From the NCBI GenBank assembly GCA_030762935.1, contig CM060892.1, positions 84,054,827 through 84,118,826 on the forward strand: 64,000 bases of DNA, written 5' to 3'. The stretch comes from Hymenopus coronatus. Taxonomy: Eukaryota; Arthropoda; Insecta; Mantodea; Hymenopodidae. The notes under the pieces are model-generated. The model searched no databases. It was not told the origin of the DNA and saw nothing but the letters and a program-made list of their open reading frames with translations. A program made the position numbers and the translations under genes. This document shows, one piece after another, positions 24,907-36,534 of this stretch (positions are counted from its first letter, which is position 1; every line of letters starts with the position of its first letter).

Positions 24907-25590
24907 TATGGCATGTTTCATTCACATGACTTTCTCTACATCTCTGCAACAAATTATTGTTAAAAAGTTTATGCTTCCTTTGACTTCATGCTAATCCAGA
25001 ACAAATTAGCAGAAATAGTCTTACTACTTGCTTCCTTGTGAGTAGAAGCGAAATAAGAGAGTACCATAGGTTAAATTGATAGTCAAAAGCTGGTTGCTAT
25101 GTGACTGAAATCCCTTTGTTTGTATAGACAGGAGTTGAGAGATTCTTGTGTGAGAAAAATATAAGTTTTTCAAGGATGAAAACAGAAGGAATATCTGAAA
25201 AACGACTAACTCCAAAAAAATGTATATAAGATAAATAGTGTGTTTTGAAGTGCTCTACAATTTTTGTTTTAATTTTTTCCCATCTCTTGAGGTTGTTGTT
25301 ACGTAAAATTCCGTAAAATTCATCCCGAATAAAGTAGCCTTCAGAGGCTATTCGCAGATAATTCATATAGATTTTATTTGCAGTGTAAATATCTTTAATA
25401 TATGATATTTTAATGAAAATTGTTACAGCAATTTTTGAGAAAATCAAAATTTTCGAAAAAAGTTCCATATAAGGGGTATTTGGGAGTTGGGGGAATTTCT
25501 TAAAAATCTTCGTGTCACATCCTTGGAAGATAACAAACCTAAATACCAAGTTTAGTTAGTATTCAACGGTCTTTTCGTTTTTAAGCCATG

Positions 25591-25623
<33 letters not shown>

Positions 25624-25810
25624 ACACACACACACACACACACGCACGCACGCACGCGCAACATACACAGACACACACACATCTTTTGGCAATTTTTTTT
25701 TTTAATTCAGGGAGACCCAAAACTTGTATTTCAGGTAAAGTGTCGGGATCAATTTTTGGGCGCAATACAATACACTCTTTATACAGTATGTACGTGTAGA
25801 GAAAGTAAAG
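24907..25810 (-). repeat. Family H, near-complete copy with expanded CT/CA tract
   Basis: Minus orientation: right end 'catgtttcattcacatgact', 'tctacatctctgcaacaaat', 'cttccttgtgagtagaagcg', 'ttcagaggctattcgcagat', 'tcacatccttggaagataac'. The microsatellite is enlarged to (CT)n plus (CA)n (25589-25680). The left end is 'gtacgtgtagagaaagtaaa'. A second copy in the same orientation follows without a gap. The frame across 25097-25549 is incidental. Confidence 0.88.
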
Positions 25811-26363
25811 ATTTAACTACCTTAAAATTGATACCAATAATCCGGAATATCTCGAAAACAGTTACCTCTAACAAAAAGTGTTATACAAGAGTCATCCAGA
25901 ATGAGGTGCTCTTCCGAGGCCATTGTCAGACATTTCAAGATATTTCATGTATCATAAAAATATCTTAAAAAAATAGGGTAATTTAATCAAATCGTTAGTG
26001 CCATTTTTGAGAAAATCAAAATTTTCGAAAAATGTTCCCTGTTAAGGTTAGTTGGCGTGGGGGATTTTCTTGAAAATTCTCATGTTGCATCCTTGGAAGA
26101 TGCACAAATTAAATACCAAGTTAGGTATTTAAAGGACTTTTCGTTTTTCATACATGCTGTCTACAGACACACACAACACACACACATACCCGCGCGCGCA
26201 CACTAACAGATAGACACACACACGGACATTTTTCTAAAAATGATTTGTTTTTTATTCAGGGAGTCTCAAAACATATTTCCAGTGAAATCTCCGTATCGAA
26301 TTTTTGAGCGTTAAACAATTCCTGCTCTATACATTCTGTACATAGTACGTGTAGAGAAAGTAA
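25811..26363 (-). repeat. Family H, left two thirds, tandem to the previous copy
   Basis: It starts within the core ('taaaattgataccaataatc', 'gaatatctcgaaaaca') and continues to the left end: 'catccagaatgaggtgct', 'ttttgagaaaatcaaaattt', 'gttgcatccttggaagatgc', CA/CG tract (26163-26222), 'catttccagtgaaatctccg'-like block, and 'gtacatagtacgtgtagaga'. Confidence 0.82.
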
Positions 26364-27540
26364 CAAAACCAAGTAGCACTGAATCTAAGCGAAACTACTA
26401 TCTCGATGTAACTGGAGTAAAAGTAGTTACTGGAGAAAATTCAAATAAACTGAAGGACAACCGTGGCTTCTCTAATAACGTGTTTCTATAACATTATCTG
26501 CGCTGTTTAATTTAAACAACCTCAAACCCAGTGTAATTAGATCAAACAATAGGAGGAATTTAAAGCCACAGTAAGCGACTGTCTCACATTCACAAAACAC
26601 CTGTTTTAGAGTTCCAGTTATTCTGAGAATCCATGGAATTCGAAATAAAGAAATTGTAGTTTCTTTATCAATCATAAGCCATTCATTTTCTATTTATCGA
26701 ACGTTTCGTGCATACTGTAACATTTTTAGTTCAGTTCCTCTTTAAGGATACCCATCCCTGAAATTTTTAAAATTCAGTATTTAAAAAGTATTTTTGTGAA
26801 TTTTCTAGTATTTTATTTATAATATTAGTATGTGATATTTTCACGAAATCATGTTTTCATAAAAAGGAGAGTGATATACATCTAATTGTTCATATTTACA
26901 CATAAGTTTAATTTATTAAACATTTATTACAGTATTGTAACATTTCTCCTTCCGATGAAATTAGTTTTTTTAGGAAACTCCATATTATGCAATTAAATTC
27001 TTTAATGTAAAGTACCATTGTAGAGATAATTTTTTAACACTATGGTATTATTCTGAGCGAAAATAAATATTAAACTTAATTTTTTTTCTGAGTAATATAC
27101 TCAATATTGTTTTATAACATTATATGTAAATAAAGGAATATAAATCCGTTGGAATTTTTATCATTTCACGATCTGTTATGGGGAGAATAATACTGTATAT
27201 CGAATTGAAGTAACTAGTTTTAGCTAAGCAATACCAATGCGCATCCAGTGTTCGATATCAGCCAGAGTCGGTATGCGCACAAGCGAGTGTGCTTGCGAAT
27301 GTACTTGAAATGCAGAAATTATTGGACCGTTTTAATTAATAAAAAAAATTACCCAAAATTTTTGTATTACATTTACACTTTACTTTTAGAAATATTGGCA
27401 TGCACCTTAACTTTATTAAAATATTAATCATTAATATAGCAAAACTTTAAGATAAATAAACTAACATCCTTCATAATTAGCAACATAAGAGTTGGTAATA
27501 CTGTACTTTCAAAGAGTACGGTAATAGCAGTTTGACACAC
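26364..27540. other. Very AT-rich unassigned stretch
   Basis: No gene or named element recognised. Confidence 0.4.
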
Positions 27541-28290
27541 AGTGAGCGCTGCTAATAGTACGAGAGATTAGAGAGGTCTTGTGTACGACTATCCAGCGAA
27601 TGAAGCGAAAGGAAGTAACTGCTGCTTCGCGTGCATTTCATTACGCCACTAAGTCGCGAGGAAACGTGAAGTGTTTGTATAAATTGAACTATATCACATT
27701 TGTGAAGCTATAGTGAAACTGAAGTGAATCACAGTAGTCAATTGACAATGGAAAACGGATAAAGTCGTAGTAGTAATACATGAACACTATCGAAAGCAGG
27801 TCTAAGATCTTATCTTAGTCCAGCGGATTTGTATATTCCAATTTCTAATCTAATTTCTTCACATACTTTGAGAGCGTATGCTAAAAGGCAGTAAAGAACA
27901 ACAGATCACGTTCAGGGGACAGCAGCGTTCTAGTGCCAGTGTTCTGCGTATTGTATTGGTATTCTCCCTCGCGCCAATTTCGGTTCTACGTGGGCATTAC
28001 TTTTTTATTTTGTGAATGGAATTGAAAAGAGAAGCGGTGCTGTTGTATCCGAACGGAAAACGATTTCGTCGGAAACTGTTCTTCTTCATTCACTCAAACC
28101 CCAGCCTTCACCATTCCATTTGAAACCAGGAGTCAAAACGAAAATTACATCTGAATTCTTAATGCAACGCGATGCAGCACGCAGCTGTGAAGTTTGTAGC
28201 GGGGACGGCATTGACCGTAATGTCGGAAGAGAGGCGTTAATGTTTGAGAAATCTCTCTATATCGCCAGAAAAGTTCTTGAAAAATAAAGC
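27541..28290 (+). other. Slightly GC-richer block with a short open frame
   Basis: Compared with its very AT-rich flanks this block is richer in CG dinucleotides. It includes a 91-codon frame (28012-28287) preceded immediately by a stop, with no recognised domain. It could be an untranslated or first exon of a host gene, or a unique spacer. No splice site or promoter is clear enough to choose. The frame alone is not evidence of a gene. Confidence 0.2.
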
Positions 28291-29193
28291 ACCGACAGTT
28301 GTTGCCTCTGAACAATCAAAGAATGAACTAAATCAATTATCGCGCTTAATTTCGTTTCACGAGAAGTGTTTTACTTGAAAGCCTCTTCTATTTTCAATTA
28401 ATTATGCAAGTTCAATTATTGCGAAATCCTTTGGTACATAATCTCCCAGTTCATCATGTCACAGGGGAATAAGACAAGAATACAAAATAAGATTGAACAA
28501 ATCGTCGAAAAGTATGCACATGCAATACATACAAATCACATGGCTTTGTTCCAATTCCCATTTGGATCCTCTTCAACAATGAGAGAGAAAACACTATTAA
28601 GGTTTATTATTGTGCAAGTATATAGATTTTCTTTTGTTCTTCATTTTGGAATAATCCACAGAATTTTTGTTACTATACATAAATAGTAATAAAACACAGT
28701 GTGAATATTTCTTCACATTTTTAAGGTAGGTATTCATGGCCCTTTAATTGCAAACTCGACAATTATTTATTGAAAAATCTTGATCAAACTTTTTATGCAT
28801 AAAGATAGCAGTATTGAGTGAATCATTGACAAAAGTGAAAAAATAATGCTTAAATAGTAACTCAAAAAGTACATATATATAAAAATATTGATTTTTTTCA
28901 AAATATTCTAAATTATAAATGAGCTTTTGTAAAATTAATTTCTTTGGTTTGAGAAATTCTTAAATATATGTGGAATAATCTGAATCTCGGAAATGTGTGT
29001 AGTGTACATTTTGAAATTAATTTGTTTTTCTTTCAGCGAGGGTGTTTTTTCAATATGATTGTGTTTATTTATTTTGCTATTTTCCAGGGGGGTTTTGGCT
29101 CCAGAGGGAGCAACCGAGGGAGAAACTTTTGGATTCCGGTTAAAGCCTTCTCTGCTTCCATTTAGAAAAATAAAAATAATGGCTATTTAAAAC

Positions 29194-29229
<36 letters not shown>

Positions 29230-29645
29230 ACACTATACAGCCTATTGCAGCATAAAGAACAAGGAACCATAACATTTCAAACTTTTGACCAAAACGATTC
29301 ATTTTAAAGGTTCATGAATACATTAAGTTGGCAATGTTTTCTTCTTGTTTTGTTTAAAAACTCTTTTTGTATCAATGAGAATTGTGAACGCTGGTGCACC
29401 TCCCGTAATATTAAAGCACAGAGAGTTACAGTGGCAGAATTGACAGTTCAATAGAAACTCTCATTTCAGCGATTGAAAAAATATATAGATGAGTTGAATG
29501 CTTGAAACAAAACAGCCGTTATGTGCAAACGTCACGCGAGGTTAACAATCGGGCAAGGATAGACATTTCATTTCATTTCATTTCATTTCATTGACTTTAT
29601 GTACTTTAGAAGAAGGAGGAGAAGAAGATTAGTAATGTAACAAAT
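28291..29645. other. Unassigned AT-rich stretch with small simple repeats
   Basis: It includes (AT)n at about 29192-29217 followed by TATG repeats, and five to six TTTCA units at 29563-29592. No gene recognised. Confidence 0.45.
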
Positions 29646-30440
29646 AAAAAAATCTAATGTGTTGCATTCACATGACTTTTACATTATTGTTAAAAATCAT
29701 ATTTTCCTATATACTATATGATAATCGAGACGAACATTAGTAAAAATTGTCTTAATTGCTTGCTTCCTTGTAAGTTGAGGGGAAAAAAAGGAATACGCTA
29801 GACTAAAGTGATGATCAAATCTTTAAAAAGCTTGTTGCCATGTGGTTGAAATAAGTTTCTATGCATGGTCAGCAGAAAAGTGTGAAAAAGGTTAGGTATT
29901 TTAAATCTGCAACAAATAACTTTAAATATCTCATAAGTGGTCAAATCCACGAAAAAAGCATATATAACACAAAGAGTACGTTTGATCGAGCTCTACATTA
30001 TTTTACAGTTAAGTTTTTGTCTATCTCTTACGGTTTACCAATAATGCAAAATTCATCAAAATTCATCCAGAATAAAGCGTTCTTTAGAGGGTTTTCCCAG
30101 AAAATTCAAGATATAAATTTTATTTGTTATGTAAATATCTTTAATAAACGGTATTTTAATCAAAATTGTTAGAGCCAGTTTTGAGAAAATAAAACTTTTC
30201 GAAAATTGTTCCATGTAAAGGGTAGTTTGGCGTGGGGGGATTTTTCTCAAAACTTTCGTGTCGCATCCCTGAAAGATACTAAACTTAAATACAAAGTTTT
30301 ATATTTTACCGACTTTTCGTTTTTGAGTTTGGAGAACTATAACGTAGATTTCCTGTGAAATCTCGGTATCGAAGTTTTGGGTGGAATACAATACCTTCTC
30401 TACACACTATGTACATAGTACGTGTAGAGAAAGTAAAAAT
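29646..30440 (-). repeat. Family H, near-complete copy lacking the GT tract
   Basis: Minus orientation: right end 'aatctaatgtgttgcattca', 'cttgcttccttgtaagttga', second-subfamily middle ('gtggttgaaataagtttcta', 'catggtcagcag'), 'gtctatctcttacggtttac', 'gtcgcatccctgaaagatac', then a deletion that removes the CA tract, then 'ctgtgaaatctcggtatcg' and left end 'gtacgtgtagagaaagtaaa'. Confidence 0.85.
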
Positions 30441-30806
30441 AAACACTTTATCTCTTATTTACACATATTGTTTATCAAAACAACTGTTAAAAGTGCTCCG
30501 ATGCTCGCTTGTTTCCGCATCATGCAGTGTATCTTCTATGCTAGATTTTTCATCGTTTTCTAAATATCTACTGTAGCTACTTTTGAAAAGGTTCCTATTA
30601 AAAGTTATTTGAAACCACTCTTATTAGACCGGTCGCTTCTCATCTATTCGGTCCAGGAGACCCCTTGTAGCGGACGAAGAGCTGTTGCGCGGGTATTCAA
30701 TTTCTCCATATTCATCTTTCTGTCATATACATTCTCATTTTCATACCAGGCAAAAGGGCTGATTCTTGATTTTCTGCTTCTCAATAGGCGCTAGCTTGAA
30801 AGTCTT
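30441..30806. other. Stretch before the LINE ORF, possibly its 5' leader
   Basis: No ORF1-like frame or domain is visible. About 30640-30700 is more GC-rich ('agcggacgaagagctgttgc'). The 5' limit of the LINE could not be set and no target-site duplication was found. Confidence 0.35.
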
Positions 30807-33800
30807 TTGATTTTGACAAGATGTCAGCATGCCCCATTACATACTGCTTGTAAATTCCTTTACATTATTTACAAAGCTGAGCCAGCTATATATAAATGTA
30901 AACTTGATTATCTCGCGGTAGCTGAAACATGGCTAAAAGAGGACCAGGTTTACGTAAAGGATTTTGATTTTGTAGGGATAAAAGGAGATAAGGTAGCAAG
31001 AAAGGGGAGGGCATCTGGAGGCATAGGCTTTTTTGTAAAGAAAACGTTAAGTAAAGGAGTTAAAGAAACTTGGTCAAGGAGAAAAGAAATACTATGGATT
31101 GTATTAGAGGAGAAACAAATAGTTGAAAATGTTATATGTATAGGCATAGTATACAATCCCCCTCTTCCTTCGCGCTTTCATAATCCGGACCTCCTTAAAC
31201 ACCTAGAGATAGAAATAGAACATTTAAAGGAGAGATATGGTAATTCTGAGATTATATTAATGGGAGACTTTAATATTAGGATTGGCGAAAATGATGTTAT
31301 TGGAGGGAATAGGTGGATGAGCAATGATACATTAGAGAAACCTGAGAAAATTAGATACAGCAAAGATAAGATAGTTGACAAAGGCTATATGAAATTTATA
31401 GAATTCTGTGAATTGAATGCCTTTGATATTTTGAATGGGAAATATGGAGAAGATGTGAATGGAGAATATACGTATGTTAGTAATAATGGTCAAAGTGTGA
31501 TTGATTATGTATTATGGCCAATTAATATGGGGTATATTTTAAGTAATTTTAAGATACTAAATTTAAGTTCCAACAGTGGGCATTTTCCATTGATAGTAGA
31601 CATAAAAACATGCACAGAGCAAATAGTCTATAATTTAAGGGAGGAAAAGTGCAACATAGAAGAATACAGTAGATACAAATGGAAGGAAGAGTATTGCAAT
31701 AAATTTAGGCAGACACTAAACTCTAATTATGGCCAGATATGTCAGTGTGGAATAAGTTTTATGATAAAGGAACAAGAAATTGAAAGTGCTATGGATATCT
31801 TAAATATCATTATGCTAAGGGCTGGGGAGGAAATGAAAATGAGAAAGAAGGTTTACAAAAGAGATGAGGGCTGGTTTGATGAAGAATGTAGAGTAACTAA
31901 AAGACAAGTCAAACAGCTGCTCATAAAGTGGAGGGAATTAGGAAACATAGAATTAAAGAAAGAGTATATGCAAGGGAGGGATTTATATAATTTATTACTG
32001 GAACAAAAGAAAACAAGCTGGATGAAAAAATATGAAAGTAATTTGATACGAATTCTAAATGAAAATAATGCAAATGAGATATGGAAGGTTATGAAATCAA
32101 TGTATAATAAATATGTAACAAAACCAAGTATAAAACCAGGAGAATGGATGGAATATTTTAAAAATTTGTATGGGGAAAAAAAGAGTAAAAATGAGATAGG
32201 AAATTGGGAAATAGGTAATAACTATGTAGATATACTCGATGATATAATAAGAAGTGAAGAAATAATCCAACAGGTGAAAATAATGAAAAGAAATAAAGCA
32301 ACGGGAATAGATGGAATCCCTCCAGAGTTCCTTAAGGAATGGTGCACTGAAATAAACAGAGTTAAGGTTTTAGTAGACTTATTTAACACAATTAAGGTGA
32401 AGGGGTATATACCAGATAAGTGGAGGAAAGCAATCATACATCCAATATACAAAGGCAAGGGTAGTGTTGACAAACCAAACAACTATAGAGGCATTGCATT
32501 ATTATCAAATGTAGGAAAAATTTTTACTGGTATTATGGCAAGCAGGATACAAACATGGGTTGAAGAATATGATATCCTCTCGGAACTTCAGATGGGCTTT
32601 AGAAAAGGGAGGAGGACAGTTGATAACTTATTTATTATAAAAACACTGGTAGATAAATACTTGAAAGACAAAAGAGGAAAGTTATATATGGCTTTTGTGG
32701 ATTTAGAGAAAGCATACGATAGGATAGAGCTTCAATTGCTGTGGCATAAGTTGTTGACTAAAGGAGTGAGTAAACAAATGGTGGACACCCTTAGAGCATT
32801 ATATAAGGAAAATACTTTTTGTATAAGAGTGGAGGAAGGGGTTGTAACAAGAGAAATCCAACAAGAGAAAGGCCTTAGACAGGGATGTAAGTTAAGTCCA
32901 GTCCTATTCAATTTATATATAGATGATGTATTAACAGAAATTGGGAGAAATAATAACTCGATGCCAGTAATTAATAATATTCAGATTCCAGGATTACTGT
33001 TTGCAGATGATCTAGTTATAGGTGCAATTACAGTGAATGGCTTGAAACAATCCTTGCAAACATTAAATAATTACTGTAAAGAGTGGAGTTTAAAAGTGAA
33101 CCAGGACAAGACGCAGATTGTAGTGTTCAAAAAAGGGGGAAAATTGAGCAAATATGAAAAATGGAAGAATGAGAATGAAAAGGAGTACAGGGTAGTGAGA
33201 GAATGTATTTATCTAGGAGTTAAAATTGATAGTGGTGGCAATTGGGAAAAGCAAAAGAAATTTGCATTGGCAAAAGGAAAAGGAGCTTTATCAGCTATTA
33301 GAAGTTGCAAATACAAAGCACCTAATATAAATATTAGATGGTTAGAAAAAGTGTACAATATGGTGGTTGAGGCAAAAATGCTATATGGGATAGAAGTATG
33401 GGGATTAGAAGGAGGATGGGAAGGCATAGATGAGGTGCATAGGAAATTTTGCAAAGAAATACTGGGGTTACCAAATGCAACTGTTAGGCAGGTAGCACAA
33501 ATAGAGCTGGGTAGAGTGGCAAGTAAGGGAAAGATTATGGAAAGGGCATTGAAATTTTGGCATAGGATATTGAAATTGGAAGAAAGGAATTTGTTAAAAC
33601 AGTGTTTAGTATATCAAGAGAAAAGTTTAAAGAACAAGGGATGGGTAGACTGTCTTCGAAATAACCTGGAAAGTAGTGGGTTAGGGGAAATGTGGAGAAG
33701 AAGAGAAAATAATGTGAATAACTTCTGGAAGTTGGCAAGGAAAAGATTTGAGGATATAGAAATACAAAAAATATTTAGTGAAATAACTGAAAAGAGATCT

Positions 33801-34175
33801 TTAGTTTTCTATATACCAATGAAAGTCTCATGGGGAAGGGAAAAGTACATTGATGTGACAAATAAAGAGGAGCGAGAAGGTATTGCATGGCTGAAAGCAG
33901 GAGTATGGAGATTAAAAGGTCTAAGGAAAGGTATTCCACAAAATCAATGTCCTATATGTGGCGGAAATGAAGATATAGAACACATTTTATTTAAATGTAA
34001 AGGAACTGAAATTTGGAGAAAAAAGTATATTAATAAGAAATGGTTTAAAATAGATAGAAATGTAGTAGTAGTTGAAATGTTTCAAAAAGATAGTAAGAAG
34101 ATTGGACAATTCTTATGCAAAGTGAAAAATAAATGGATATGGACAGTAAATAGACAAAATGATGCAATAAACTAG
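30807..34175 (+). CDS. Non-LTR retrotransposon endonuclease/reverse transcriptase
   Basis: A single uninterrupted 1122-codon frame encodes the replication protein of an APE-type LINE, which nicks target DNA and reverse-transcribes its own RNA. Domains in order: endonuclease (about residues 30-270) with 'AETW' (Glu40), 'MGDFN' (153-156) and 'VIDYVL' (Asp233); reverse transcriptase (about 480-800) with 'FVDLEKAYDR' (Asp632), 'GLRQGCKLSP' and 'FADD' (Asp734, Asp735); C-terminal zinc motif C1048-x2-C1051-x7-H1059-x4-C1064. The endonuclease motif normally reading Ser-Asp-His reads Ser-Gly-His (Gly258), and the extreme N-terminus before residue 30 looks degraded or truncated. The sense strand is purine-rich, unlike its surroundings. 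No ORF1 is visible upstream. The intact reading frame suggests a young insertion. The clade is not certain; a related fragment lies at 49.3-50.0 kb (-). Confidence 0.95.
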   Translation: MILTRCQHAPLHTACKFLYIIYKAEPAIYKCKLDYLAVAETWLKEDQVYVKDFDFVGIKGDKVARKGRASGGIGFFVKKTLSKGVKETWSRRKEILWIVLEEKQIVENVICIGIVYNPPLPSRFHNPDLLKHLEIEIEHLKERYGNSEIILMGDFNIRIGENDVIGGNRWMSNDTLEKPEKIRYSKDKIVDKGYMKFIEFCELNAFDILNGKYGEDVNGEYTYVSNNGQSVIDYVLWPINMGYILSNFKILNLSSNSGHFPLIVDIKTCTEQIVYNLREEKCNIEEYSRYKWKEEYCNKFRQTLNSNYGQICQCGISFMIKEQEIESAMDILNIIMLRAGEEMKMRKKVYKRDEGWFDEECRVTKRQVKQLLIKWRELGNIELKKEYMQGRDLYNLLLEQKKTSWMKKYESNLIRILNENNANEIWKVMKSMYNKYVTKPSIKPGEWMEYFKNLYGEKKSKNEIGNWEIGNNYVDILDDIIRSEEIIQQVKIMKRNKATGIDGIPPEFLKEWCTEINRVKVLVDLFNTIKVKGYIPDKWRKAIIHPIYKGKGSVDKPNNYRGIALLSNVGKIFTGIMASRIQTWVEEYDILSELQMGFRKGRRTVDNLFIIKTLVDKYLKDKRGKLYMAFVDLEKAYDRIELQLLWHKLLTKGVSKQMVDTLRALYKENTFCIRVEEGVVTREIQQEKGLRQGCKLSPVLFNLYIDDVLTEIGRNNNSMPVINNIQIPGLLFADDLVIGAITVNGLKQSLQTLNNYCKEWSLKVNQDKTQIVVFKKGGKLSKYEKWKNENEKEYRVVRECIYLGVKIDSGGNWEKQKKFALAKGKGALSAIRSCKYKAPNINIRWLEKVYNMVVEAKMLYGIEVWGLEGGWEGIDEVHRKFCKEILGLPNATVRQVAQIELGRVASKGKIMERALKFWHRILKLEERNLLKQCLVYQEKSLKNKGWVDCLRNNLESSGLGEMWRRRENNVNNFWKLARKRFEDIEIQKIFSEITEKRSLVFYIPMKVSWGREKYIDVTNKEEREGIAWLKAGVWRLKGLRKGIPQNQCPICGGNEDIEHILFKCKGTEIWRKKYINKKWFKIDRNVVVVEMFQKDSKKIGQFLCKVKNKWIWTVNRQNDAIN

Positions 34176-34292
34176 AATTAATAAACTATTGTAAAATATG
34201 AGTATGACCGGTAAAGAGCCAGGGCTGAACACCGATCATATTCACCTGTATAATGCTTAGCATAAATAAATAAATAAATAAATAAATATATA
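34176..34292 (+). repeat. 3' end and (TAAA)n tail of the LINE
   Basis: About 85 bp of 3' untranslated sequence is followed by repeated TAAA units (34262-34285). This serves as the tail in place of poly-A and marks the 3' limit of the insertion. Confidence 0.85.
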
Positions 34293-34371
34293 AATGTAAG
34301 TGGATTTGCCTTATGCAATACATTATATCATATACACCATACTATTTTATATACATGTATATACATATATT

Positions 34372-35262
34372 ATTACTTTCTCTAGCCCCATATGTACAAT
34401 GTACATAGGGATAGAAAAGGTATTGTAATGCACCCAAAAATTCGATACCGAGATTTCACAGGAAATATAAGTTTTGAGGTCCCCTGAATCCAAAAGAAGC
34501 ATTTTTAAAAAAAGGCCCCATCTGTGTGCGTGTCTAATGACAGCATAGCCTAAAACGAAAAGACCGTTAAATATCAAACTTGGTATTTAGGTTTAATATC
34601 TTCAAAGGATGCGACACGAAGATTTTAAAAAAAAAAAATCCCCCCCACCACAAACTACTCTTTACATGGAAAAAATTTCGAACATTTTGATTTGCTTAAA
34701 AATGGCTCTAAAGATTTTGATTAAAATCCCGTACATTAAAGCTATTTATGACCGAAATAAAATGTATATCTCGAATTTTTTGGGAATAGCCTCTGAAGAC
34801 CTCTATTCTGGATGAATTTTGGCGAATTTTGCTTAACTGCTAAACCGTAAGAGATAGAAAAAAACTCATTGCACAAGAAATGTACATCACGACAAAACAC
34901 ACAATTTATGTCCTATACGTTTTTGTTGTGGAGGTAACCGTTTCTGAGATATTCCTTGTTATTGGTTTCAATTGTGAAGAACTTAAACTTTTCTCACACA
35001 GGAAGTGTCTGTTTTTCTTGTGTTCTACTCCTGGCCAAGCAAAGAAGTGATTTGCAATGGCAATCGTATAACGATAGCTTTTAAAACAATTGACAATCAC
35101 TTTAGCATAGCGCATTCCCTTATTCCCTTCTACTTATAAGCAACTAAGTAATAACATTCTGCTAACATTTATCTTGATTAGTATTGTGTACTAAGAAGAA
35201 TAATCTTTGGTAGGAGTTTTGTAGAGTAGCTAGAGAAAGTCATGTGAGCAGCTAGATATTTT
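34372..35262 (+). repeat. Family H, near-complete copy with a variant left palindrome
   Basis: The left end is 'actttctctagccccatatg' plus 'tacaatgtacataggg', so the palindrome arms differ from the common form (AGCCCC/GGGATA in place of TACAC/GTGTA). Then 'gatttcacaggaaatataag', a nearly lost GT tract (about 34522), 'atgcgacacgaagattttaa', C-rich block, 'ccgtaagagatagaaaaaaa', second-subfamily middle ('tactcctggccaagcaa'), and right end 'ctagagaaagtcatgtgagc'. Confidence 0.86.
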
Positions 35263-35369
35263 TGAAACTGTGAAGAATGATTTTAGACTGAGAGACGACC
35301 AGTAGCATTATCATGTCTGGATCTTAATGGATGACAGAAAATTGTTCCAAATAAGTGACCATTTAAAAA

Positions 35370-35405
<36 letters not shown>

Positions 35406-35705
35406 TATGATGTCTGCAACAATAATTTTAACATAAATAAATTGTTAATATTTCCAGAATATTGTTTTATTCAGCGTCAAGGTAACACATCTGTAAAATT
35501 TGTAAAATCCACAGTATGCAAGATATTTTTATGATACACAGTAATATATTAATGACTTCTTCTCGAGACGTCAGCCATATAATAACCAGCGCCGGGAAAG
35601 CTTCAAGTCCTTGATCAGAGTAATATAGTTTTACATGTATCAAAATTCTTGCTTGTATGGTCAATTAAAATTTTTTTTGTACTGCCTAAACCCATTTCAT
35701 TAATA
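35263..35705. other. Unassigned stretch with a TA microsatellite
   Basis: (TA)n at about 35378-35401. No gene recognised. Confidence 0.4.
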
Positions 35706-36247
35706 AAAATCATATGTGTTCCATTCACATGACTTTCTCTACATCTCTGCAACAAATTATTCTTAAAAATCCTATGCTTTTATGCACTTCATGCTAATCA
35801 GTAAAAAATTGGCAGAAATAGCCATATTACTTGCTTCCTTGTAAGTAGAAGCGAAATAAGAGAGTACCATAGGTTAAAGGGATAATCAAAAGCTGGTTGC
35901 TATGTGACTGAAGTTCCTTTGTTTCTATGGACAGCAGTTGACAAATTCCTGTATGAGAAAAGATTGTTTTTCATAGCAGAAACCAAAAGTAAGGAATGTC
36001 TCAAGAACGACGAGCTCCACGAAAAAAATATATATAACATAAATTGTGTGTTTTAACGTGCTCTACATTTTTATGTAATAAGTTTCTGTCCATCTCTTAC
36101 GGTTTAGCAGTTTTTCAAAATTCAGTAAAATTCATCCAGAATAAACTACTCTTCAGAGGCTATTTTCAGAAAATTCAAGATATATATACAATATACGAAA
36201 TTTTAATTAAAGTCATTAGAGCCATATTTCAGAAAATCTTTAGTGGT
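35706..36247 (-). repeat. Family H, right 60 percent
   Basis: Minus orientation from 'tatgtgttccattcacatga' through 'tctacatctctgcaacaaat', 'cttccttgtaagtagaagcg', 'catctcttacggtttagcag' to 'attagagccatatttcagaa', where it is cut by the start of another copy's right end. Confidence 0.85.
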
Positions 36248-36530
36248 CTATTCACATGACTTTCTCTAGCTGTTCCACAAACAACTTTTTCTTATTATCT
36301 ACATCATGCTAATCAAGAATTGGTCTTATTTCTTGTTACCTTGTAAGTAAAAAGGGAAATGAGGAAACGCACTAGGCTATATTGAACGTCAAATTATTGA
36401 AGTTCATCGCTATGTGAAGCAGTTTAAATTCGGTACTCTGCTGCATTCCCGGGGGTAATACAAAAGCCGTGAAACGAAAGTTGTCTTCCTGCTTAAAAAA
36501 AACTTAAAAGTACTTTAAAATTGAAACAAG
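36248..36530 (-). repeat. Family H, second-subfamily right end
   Basis: A fresh right end ('tattcacatgactttctcta') begins where the previous copy stops. It is followed by 'tctacatcatgctaatcaag', 'ccttgtaagtaaaaagggaa' and 'ctatgtgaagcagtttaaat', then it breaks near 36530. Confidence 0.75.
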
Positions 36531-36534
36531 TAAC

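Noticed and set aside
25097..25549. 150-codon minus-strand frame
   Set aside because: It lies wholly inside a family H copy. Other copies break the same frame, and the opposite strand is also open in places.
28012..28287. 91-codon frame in a GC-richer block as a host gene
   Set aside because: No domain, no clear promoter or splice sites, and the length is within chance expectation. Kept only as a described block.
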